Source: Candidatus Latescibacterota bacterium (GTDB lineage Bacteria > JAAXHH01). From it: a DNA stretch of 64,000 nt. The stretch is taken from the NCBI GenBank assembly GCA_022821085.1, contig JAJEEG010000006.1:124001-188000 (forward strand), written 5' to 3'. Made by a program: the position numbers and the translations under genes. Position 1 is the stretch's first letter; the number at the start of each line of letters is the position of its first letter. Shown here one piece after another: positions 53,238-59,588 of this stretch. The notes below the pieces were generated by a model. That model saw nothing but the letters and a program-made list of their open reading frames with translations. It had not been told where the DNA came from and did no database searches.

Positions 53238-54959
53238 ATGACCAACAAGCAGATCGGCAAGGTGCTCAGCCAGATCGGATCGCTCCTGATCCTGCAGGGC
53301 GAGAACGCCTTCAAGACCCGTGCCTACGCGAACGCCGCGCGCCGCGTGGAGACCCTCTCCGAACCGGTTGCGGACATGGTGAACGAAGACCGGCTGGACA
53401 AGGTCCCCGGCCTGGGCGCTTCCATGGTGCGCCACATCTCCGAACTCGTCCGGGACGGGCAGTCGAGCTATCATCAGTCTCTTGTTCAAACGGTGCCGGC
53501 CGGATTCCAGGAGATGCTCGCCATCAGAGGCCTCGGCGCGCGGAAGATCCGGACGATATACGACCATCTCGGCATCGATACCGTGGGGGAACTGGAATAC
53601 GCCTGCCGGGAGAACCGGCTCGTCAAGCTGGACGGGTTCGGCGCCAAGACCCAGGATCGCGTGCTCAAGGGGATCGACCTGATCAAGCGGTCGCGCGGGT
53701 TCCATCTCCTGGACAGGGCATTGAAGGAGGCAAAATCCCTGGCGGACGACCTGCTCCGCCACCCCGACGTCTGGCGCGCCGAGGTCGCCGGTGACGTGAG
53801 GCGCAGAATGGAAGTCATCCGCGAGACGGACCTCGTCGTCGGCCACCCCGACCCGGAGGGGATCAAGCCCATCCTGCACCGTTTCGGCGAGGTTCAGGTA
53901 AAGGACGGCCGGGACCTGACCGTCATCGGGCCATCCGGCCTGCCCGTGCGGGTCCACTGCGTGCCGGACGACACCTTCTCCGTCACGCTGTATCATTGTA
54001 CGGGCAGCGAAGGCCACAGGACGAAGATCGCACGGCACGCCGACGACCGGGGGATCACCATAACCGACCGGCACGTCATTCGCGACCGCGCCGTGATCCC
54101 CTGTGCCGACGAATCCGTGATCTATGACCTGCTCGGCCTGCAGTTCATACCCCCGGAACTGCGGGAAGGAGGCGAAGAAGTCGCCATGGCCGCGGTAAAC
54201 CGGCTCCCGGAACTGCCGACGAAGGCGGATATCCTCGGCGTGATCCACAACCATACTTCCTACAGCGACGGGATGCACAGCCTCCGGGAAATGGCCGAGG
54301 GCGCCCGTGCTCGAGGGTACGGCTACATAGCGGTCTGCGACCATAGCCGGACCGCGGCCTATGCCCAGGGCCTGAGTATCGAACGGGTCATTGAGCAGCA
54401 AGAGGAAATCGACGCACTGAACGCCGGATACGACGACTTCCGTATCCTCAAGGGCATCGAGTCCGACATCCTCCCCGACGGCAGCCTGGACTACCCGGAC
54501 GAGGTCCTGGCCTCCTTCGACCTGGTCGTGGCTTCCGTGCACTCCATGTTCAACCTGTCCGAAGCGGATATGACAGCACGCATGGTCAAGGCGATCCGGA
54601 ATCCGCACACGACCATCCTGGGACACCCCACGGGCCGGCTGCTGCTGGCCCGGGACGGCTATCCCGTGGACGTGGCCCGACTCATCGACGAAGCGGTCGA
54701 CCACGACGTCGCCGTAGAGGTCAATGCGAATCCCCACCGTCTCGACCTGGACTGGCGCCACCTCGATTACGGCATGACCCGGGGCGCCCGGTTCAGCATC
54801 GGACCCGACGCCCATCACGTGGACGAACTGGATTACGTGGATTATGGACTCTCCATGGTCCGCAAGGGCGGCGTTACGCCCGATCGGCTCCTGAACAGCC
54901 TGACGGCGGAAGAACTGGTCCGGCTGAAGTCCGGGAGTCTCAGCACGGCGGTGAGTTGA
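53238..54959 (+). CDS. PolX-family protein with PHP domain and degenerate polymerase site
   Basis: Protein of 573 residues. N-terminal helix-hairpin-helix motifs (KVPGLGASMVRHISEL, AIRGLGARKIRTIYDHLG, KLDGFGAKTQDRVLKG) are followed by a polymerase-beta-like domain and a C-terminal PHP domain (from about 330). The PHP motifs are intact: GVIHNHTSYSDG, VCDHSR, KGIESDIL, ASVHSMF, GHPTGRLL and GPDAHH. The polymerase acids are not: the catalytic D-x-D position reads ETD (Glu196, Asp198) and the third Asp is Arg238 (GLPVRVHC). It is probably a PHP 3'-5' exonuclease/phosphoesterase without polymerase activity. Nth lies downstream. Confidence 0.88.
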   Translation: MTNKQIGKVLSQIGSLLILQGENAFKTRAYANAARRVETLSEPVADMVNEDRLDKVPGLGASMVRHISELVRDGQSSYHQSLVQTVPAGFQEMLAIRGLGARKIRTIYDHLGIDTVGELEYACRENRLVKLDGFGAKTQDRVLKGIDLIKRSRGFHLLDRALKEAKSLADDLLRHPDVWRAEVAGDVRRRMEVIRETDLVVGHPDPEGIKPILHRFGEVQVKDGRDLTVIGPSGLPVRVHCVPDDTFSVTLYHCTGSEGHRTKIARHADDRGITITDRHVIRDRAVIPCADESVIYDLLGLQFIPPELREGGEEVAMAAVNRLPELPTKADILGVIHNHTSYSDGMHSLREMAEGARARGYGYIAVCDHSRTAAYAQGLSIERVIEQQEEIDALNAGYDDFRILKGIESDILPDGSLDYPDEVLASFDLVVASVHSMFNLSEADMTARMVKAIRNPHTTILGHPTGRLLLARDGYPVDVARLIDEAVDHDVAVEVNANPHRLDLDWRHLDYGMTRGARFSIGPDAHHVDELDYVDYGLSMVRKGGVTPDRLLNSLTAEELVRLKSGSLSTAVS

Positions 54960-54963
54960 GTGG

Positions 54964-55017
54964 TTCGCCTGGTCCGCCTGGACCGCCTGGACCGCCTGGA
55001 CCGCCTGGTCCGCCTGG
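54964..55017 (+). repeat. 9-bp tandem repeat WCCGCCTGG, six copies
   Basis: Six units in a row, TTCGCCTGG, TCCGCCTGG, three of ACCGCCTGG and TCCGCCTGG, fill the spacer before nth. The reverse complement of this unit forms the array at 9574-9618. Confidence 0.95.
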
Positions 55018-55029
55018 AGACGCTGATAC

Positions 55030-55713
55030 ATGCCGACCGTGAAAGCACAGCGCGAACGCATGGCGGAGGTCCTGGACCGCCTGAAGAAGACCTACTCCGA
55101 CGTGGGACCGGCATTGAGATTCACCACGCCTTTTGAACTGCTGGTCGCGACCATGCTCTCGGCGCAGTGCACGGACAAGCAGGTAAACGTGGTCACGGAA
55201 TCCCTTTTCAAGAAGTATCCGTCCCCCAGGCACTATCTGGACGCCGCGCCCGAAGCATTGGAAGCGGACATCTTCACCACGGGTTTCTACCGCAACAAGG
55301 CGGCCAATGTCCGGAAATGCTGCCGGTCGTTGATCGATCTCCACGGCGGCGAGGTGCCCTCGGCCATGGATGACCTTACAAACCTGGCCGGCGTGGGGCG
55401 GAAGACCGCCAACGTCGTGCGCGGCAACGCGTTCGGGATTCCGGGCATCGCCGTGGACACCCACGTGAAACGGCTGTCCGGGCTCCTCGGGTTCACGAAA
55501 CAGGCCGACCCCGACCGAATCGAACGCGAACTGATGAAGGTCGTGCCGGAACCGGACTGGACCGGCCTGGGACACCTCATGGCGGCCCACGGCAGGAAGA
55601 CATGCGTCGCCCGGCGTCCGAAATGCGACGAATGCGTCCTGAGCGACCTGTGCCCATCGGCCAAACAGGTGGCACCACGCGCCAGCGATGGGCCGTCAAA
55701 GCTGGCAGGGTAG
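55030..55713 (+). CDS. nth: endonuclease III
   Basis: DNA glycosylase/AP lyase for oxidised pyrimidines, 227 residues. The helix-hairpin-helix is LAGVGRKTANVVRG with the catalytic Lys, the catalytic Asp is in AVDTHVKRLSG, and the 4Fe-4S cluster is C-x6-C-x2-C-x5-C (CVARRPKCDECVLSDLC). The length is standard. It follows the PolX/PHP gene after the 9-bp repeat and is four bases before the PhoB-like gene, so base-excision repair genes cluster here. Confidence 0.97.
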   Translation: MPTVKAQRERMAEVLDRLKKTYSDVGPALRFTTPFELLVATMLSAQCTDKQVNVVTESLFKKYPSPRHYLDAAPEALEADIFTTGFYRNKAANVRKCCRSLIDLHGGEVPSAMDDLTNLAGVGRKTANVVRGNAFGIPGIAVDTHVKRLSGLLGFTKQADPDRIERELMKVVPEPDWTGLGHLMAAHGRKTCVARRPKCDECVLSDLCPSAKQVAPRASDGPSKLAG

Positions 55714-55717
55714 GGAA

Positions 55718-56395
55718 ATGCGCCAAACGATACTGGTCGTAGACGACGAACCCGATATCGTGGAAATCATCCAGTACAACCTTGAGAAATCCGGTTTCGA
55801 CGTCATCGTGGCGGCGGACGGCCCGGCCGCGCTGGTAAAAGCCCGCGACGAGACCCCCGACCTCATCGTGCTCGACCTCATGCTGCCCGGACTCGAAGGC
55901 ACGGATGTATGCCGCATTCTGAAACAGGACGAACGTACAAGATACATTCCCATCCTGATGCTGACCGCGAAGAGCGAGGAAATCGATCGGATCATTGGCC
56001 TGGAACTGGGAGCCGACGACTACGTGGTCAAACCCTTCAGCCCCCGGGAGATCGCCCTGCGCATCCGGAACATCCTGCGCCGCCGGTCCGCGCCGGATAC
56101 CCCGGGCCCCGTCCGGGCGGGACCCCTGGTCATCGACGTGGAAGGCCACCACGTGTCCGTTTCGGGCAGCACGGTGTCCCTGACGGCCACCGAGTTCAAG
56201 CTGCTGGCCATTCTCTTTCAGCGGCGCGGCAGGGTACAGACCCGGGAAGAGCTGCTCGACGTGGTCTGGGGATATGACTACATGGGGTACGGCCGCACCG
56301 TGGACGCCCATATCAAGCGATTGCGAGAGAAACTCGGCGAGGCCGCCGGCATGGTGGAAACGGTGCGGGGGGTCGGATACCGCTTCGCCAGGTAG
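55718..56395 (+). CDS. phoB: PhoB/OmpR-type response regulator
   Basis: Regulator of 225 residues. The receiver has DDE acidic residues (VVDDEPD), the phospho-Asp in IVLDLMLPG (about residue 53), Thr in MLTAKSE and Lys in YVVKPFSPREI. The C-terminal winged helix ends ...TVDAHIKRLREKLGE...VRGVGYRF. ATG 55718 is chosen since the receiver starts there; the longer frame overlaps nth. It is paired with a PhoR-like kinase eight bases on. PhoB assignment rests on this pairing and nearby ppk. Confidence 0.85.
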   Translation: MRQTILVVDDEPDIVEIIQYNLEKSGFDVIVAADGPAALVKARDETPDLIVLDLMLPGLEGTDVCRILKQDERTRYIPILMLTAKSEEIDRIIGLELGADDYVVKPFSPREIALRIRNILRRRSAPDTPGPVRAGPLVIDVEGHHVSVSGSTVSLTATEFKLLAILFQRRGRVQTREELLDVVWGYDYMGYGRTVDAHIKRLREKLGEAAGMVETVRGVGYRFAR

Positions 56396-56403
56396 GCCCG
56401 GTC

Positions 56404-58281
56404 ATGCGTTTTTCACTGCAGACAAAGATCCTGGTCGGCTATGTCGCCTTTACCGTGGTGGTGGCGGGCGCCGTATACATCTATCTGAACACGTCCCTCC
56501 GCGAGGATGTAAGCGGCCATACCCGCGAGCAGTTGCTCAATGACGCGCGCCTGATCCAGTCCTACCTTGAAAACGCCCCGCTTCCCTCCCTTTCACCAGA
56601 GACGATCGATCCGATCGCGGACCGCCTGGGCGAGCAGTGCGGCGCCCGGGTGACCGTGGTGAGGGACGACGGCGTCGTGGCCGGTGATTCGTCCATCCCC
56701 CTTTCGTCCGTCCCCCTCATGGAGAACCACGGCGACCGGCCGGAGATCCTCGAAGCAATCGCGTCCGGGATCGGAAACAGCATTCGCTACAGCAACACGC
56801 TGGAAACCGACATGGCCTATGTGGCGGTGCCCTTCCGGACCGAACAGGCAAGGGGCGTCGTGCGCGTGGCGCTGCCGCTGCAGCAGTTCCAGTGGATCGA
56901 ATCCCATATCTGGAAGATCGTGCTGGCGGCCCTCGGCATCGGCCTTCTGTTGAGCGTCGTGCTGAGCTGGGCCACGGAGAGACTGGTCTCCCGTCCGATC
57001 GAACGCATGACGGAAGTCGCCCGGCGCCAGGCCGCCGGCGACCTGGAGGTCACCGCTTCCGCGCCGGCGCACGTCGAACTTTCCTCCCTGGCGGCCGCGC
57101 TGAACGAGATGGCCGAGCAATCAAAAGAAAGGCTATCGCGGATCCGGGAAGAGAACGCCCAGCTCGAAGCGGTGCTGTCCGGCATGGCGGAAGGCGTACT
57201 GGTGACCTCCGCGGAAGGGCGGATCCTGATGGTCAATCCGGCTTTCAAGCGCATGATGGACGTGGACGCGTGGTGCCTGAACAAGCGCCCCATCGAGGTC
57301 GTGCGCAACCACGACCTGCAGAGCGTGGTGGACGCCGCCATCGATTCGGCGCCGTCCCTGCACGAGGATACCGTGTTCGACCTGACCCTGGAGTGGAACC
57401 AGCGCATCTTCCAGGTGCACCTGACCCCCGTACGCATCGGGGAGCAGCTGCACGGGGTGGTTGCCGTGTTCCACGACATGACCGAATTGCGCCGCCTGGA
57501 GCAGGTCCGGAAGGACTTCGTGGCCAATGTGTCTCACGAACTCAGGACGCCGCTGACCTCCATCAAGGGCTACGTGGAGACGCTGCTGGACGGCGCCATG
57601 GAGGATACCGCCGCACTGCGCCGTTTCATGACGTCCATTCGGCACCATGCCGACCGGCTGCAGGCGCTGCTCGAGGACCTGCTGCAACTGTCCAGCATAG
57701 AGTCGGGCCGGTACGAGGTCGAATTCACGGCTTGCCGCCTGGATCGGATCTCGGAACGGGTCGCCGAGATCTTCGCGAAACAGATCGACCGCAAGCAGCT
57801 GGCGCTTTCCCTGCGGTTCGATACGGACAGACCGGCCCGCGGAGATCCCGAACTCATGGAGCGCGCCCTGTCCAACCTGGTGGACAACGCCGTGAAATAC
57901 ACGGAGAAAGGCGGATCGATCGCCATCGGCACCGCGGAGCGGGGCGACGAGATCATCCTTTCGGTCGCCGACACCGGACCGGGCATTCCGTCCGAGGCGC
58001 TTCCCAGGATCTTCGAACGTTTTTTCAGGGTCGACCGGGCACGGTCCAGGGCGCTCGGCGGGACCGGCCTGGGCCTGGCGATCGTAAGGCACACCATGGA
58101 ACTGCTCAACGGCCGGACCTGGGTCGAAAGCAGGCTCGGCGAAGGCGCGACCTTCTACCTCTCCCTGCCCGCGTGGACCGAAGACGAGCCGTCCGAAGAC
58201 GAGTCCTCCGAAGCGACCGGCCGACCCGCACGGGCGCCGGGAGAATCGATCAGCGAAACTTCAATGGGCGGAACCACTTAG
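56404..58281 (+). CDS. phoR: PhoR-like sensor histidine kinase
   Basis: Membrane kinase of 625 residues. Order: N-terminal helix (about 9-28), a periplasmic sensor domain to about 160, second helix (about 162-184), HAMP (about 185-240) and PAS (about 250-370). The dimerisation domain has the phospho-His378 in VSHELRTPLTSIKG, and the ATP-binding domain has N (LVDNAVKYTEKGG), G1 (DTGPGIP) and G2 (GGTGLGLAIV) boxes. The acidic tail is low-complexity. This layout matches PhoR/VicK kinases and phosphorylates the upstream regulator. Confidence 0.88.
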   Translation: MRFSLQTKILVGYVAFTVVVAGAVYIYLNTSLREDVSGHTREQLLNDARLIQSYLENAPLPSLSPETIDPIADRLGEQCGARVTVVRDDGVVAGDSSIPLSSVPLMENHGDRPEILEAIASGIGNSIRYSNTLETDMAYVAVPFRTEQARGVVRVALPLQQFQWIESHIWKIVLAALGIGLLLSVVLSWATERLVSRPIERMTEVARRQAAGDLEVTASAPAHVELSSLAAALNEMAEQSKERLSRIREENAQLEAVLSGMAEGVLVTSAEGRILMVNPAFKRMMDVDAWCLNKRPIEVVRNHDLQSVVDAAIDSAPSLHEDTVFDLTLEWNQRIFQVHLTPVRIGEQLHGVVAVFHDMTELRRLEQVRKDFVANVSHELRTPLTSIKGYVETLLDGAMEDTAALRRFMTSIRHHADRLQALLEDLLQLSSIESGRYEVEFTACRLDRISERVAEIFAKQIDRKQLALSLRFDTDRPARGDPELMERALSNLVDNAVKYTEKGGSIAIGTAERGDEIILSVADTGPGIPSEALPRIFERFFRVDRARSRALGGTGLGLAIVRHTMELLNGRTWVESRLGEGATFYLSLPAWTEDEPSEDESSEATGRPARAPGESISETSMGGTT

Positions 58282-58722
58282 ACCGCACCAACTCTCAATC
58301 TCGGCACCCGTTCGCACGGCCAGGCCAATACCGTTCGCACGGCCAGGCCAATACCGTTCGTTCCATGGACCGCTCGATCAACGGACCGCCGCGATCAACC
58401 GCTGCATTTCCGGTGTTTTTGGATTAAAAAAACACATTTACCCTTGACAGTGCTTCCCTTCTGATATTTATTGGGTACATAACCCAAAAAATAAAATACA
58501 CCATCGGGACCAAGACCCCGATACGCAGTTCTCCGGCCAGGCTTCTGAAGGCAGTCGCACGATGCGCGGACGCGCGCGTCTGACTGAACCGTTTCGAAGG
58601 AAGTGAGTGACAGGTGCGGCTTACTGTGCGTACGCGACGCAAGTTCGTCTCGCCGTAGTTCCCGCCACGGCTACGCGCTGGTGCGGGCCGGTGGCAAAAC
58701 CATTCTCCTCCAGGAGGTAGAT
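58282..58722 (+). other. 441-base spacer before the twin small membrane genes
   Basis: Two copies of a 27-bp repeat, CGTTCGCACGGCCAGGCCAA and following bases (58310-58360), come first. An AT-rich block (58423-58500) follows, containing TTGACA (58444-58449) and a perfect palindrome TTGGGT-ACATA-ACCCAA (58471-58487). About 200 bases follow that could be a long leader to the first small gene. I see no coding frame with support. Confidence 0.55.
58444..58487 (+). promoter_or_regulatory. putative promoter with overlapping palindrome
   Basis: TTGACA (58444-58449) is followed by weak -10 candidates (TATTTA 58465-58470, TTTATT 58467-58472). A 6-bp stem palindrome TTGGGT/ACCCAA (58471-58487) lies where a regulator could block transcription. 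It precedes the twin membrane genes by 240 bases. Confidence 0.35.
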
Positions 58723-59052
58723 ATGGCAACCAGAGTAATTGTGGGTTTGATCGCCCTTCTGGCGATCATCCAGGGGTTGGCAGGCGGCATGATGAATGAT
58801 GGCGGGGCCATTATGATCCTGATTGTGGTCCTGGGTATCGTCTACGGCTTCATGGGGGTAGACGCTGAGGACGCGACGGACTACCTGGTCGTGACTATTG
58901 CAGTAGGCGCGGCGGCGGGCGCAGACGTGTTGAGCGGCATACCGGTCATCGGAATGTCCCTGGACGGCATTCTGGATCCGGCCAGCTCAGCGCTGTACGC
59001 CAGCGTGTTTTCCATCCTGATCATGCGTACGTTAAACCGGCTCAAGGGATAG
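58723..59052 (+). CDS. small membrane protein, first of a tandem pair
   Basis: Protein of 109 residues with three or four hydrophobic stretches (about 4-20, 28-43, 55-72, 85-102). The central block VDAEDATDYLVVTIAVGAAAGADVLS is shared almost word for word with the gene at 59155. AGGAGGT (58712-58718) is four bases before the ATG, a nearly perfect ribosome site, suggesting high expression. I do not recognise the family. The upstream open frame to 58603 is not used. Confidence 0.8.
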   Translation: MATRVIVGLIALLAIIQGLAGGMMNDGGAIMILIVVLGIVYGFMGVDAEDATDYLVVTIAVGAAAGADVLSGIPVIGMSLDGILDPASSALYASVFSILIMRTLNRLKG

Positions 59053-59154
59053 CCGGCCGGGACCCGCGGCCTTCTTTTCTGTGCCGCGGCGGTTCACACC
59101 ACCTGGCTTTTCCTGAGTGGAGTCGCTATCAAGTACTCTTAGGAGGTAGGTTAT

Positions 59155-59484
59155 ATGGCATCCCGGATAGTCGTAGCACTCGCGGTGCTGCTGGCGTTGC
59201 ACGAGGGACTGATAGCCGGCATGGTGCTTGACGGTATGGTCGTCGGGCTGTTGCTGGTCATCCTCGGCCTGTTGCACGCGCACCTGTCGGTCGACGCGGA
59301 AGACGCCACGGGCTACCTGGCGGTTACCATTGCCGTCGGTGCGGCGGCGGGTATGGACGTGCTGAGCAACATTCCGGCCATCGGCGCGACCCTTGACGCG
59401 ATCATCGATCCGGTCAGCACGGTACTGTACGCCGGCGTCGTTACCATTCTCCTGAAAAGGACGAAGGCCCGTATCGGGTGGTAA
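59155..59484 (+). CDS. small membrane protein, second of a tandem pair
   Basis: Protein of 109 residues, the same length as its upstream paralog. It has the same start pattern (MASRIVV), the same core (VDAEDATGYLAVTIAVGAAAGMDVLS), and the same ending layout (ILLKRTKARIGW versus ILIMRTLNRLKG). AGGAGGT precedes the ATG. The pair are tandem duplicates that have diverged in the first third. A strong terminator follows 25 bases later. The function is unknown; a membrane oligomer is likely from the small polytopic build. Confidence 0.8.
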   Translation: MASRIVVALAVLLALHEGLIAGMVLDGMVVGLLLVILGLLHAHLSVDAEDATGYLAVTIAVGAAAGMDVLSNIPAIGATLDAIIDPVSTVLYAGVVTILLKRTKARIGW

Positions 59485-59509
59485 CAAAGAGGTAGTCGGT
59501 GTAAACACA

Positions 59510-59559
59510 AACAGGCGGACCGGGGAATTCACGACCTCCCTGGCCCGCCTGTTTTTTTT
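59510..59559 (+). terminator. strong Rho-independent terminator after the twin genes
   Basis: AACAGGCGG (59510-59518) pairs with CCGCCTGTT (59545-59553), with partial pairing inside the loop, and a run of eight T (59552-59559) follows. Confidence 0.9.
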
Positions 59560-59588
59560 GTGTACCGGTTTTCTTCTCCTGAATTCCC

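Noticed and set aside
54964-55017. REP/BIME-type palindromic mobile repeat
   Set aside because: The unit is a simple 9-bp direct reiteration without a conserved hairpin, and no RAYT transposase gene is visible in the window.
58500-58722. Cyclic-di-GMP or other known riboswitch in the leader
   Set aside because: I could not fold the conserved core of any known class onto this stretch.
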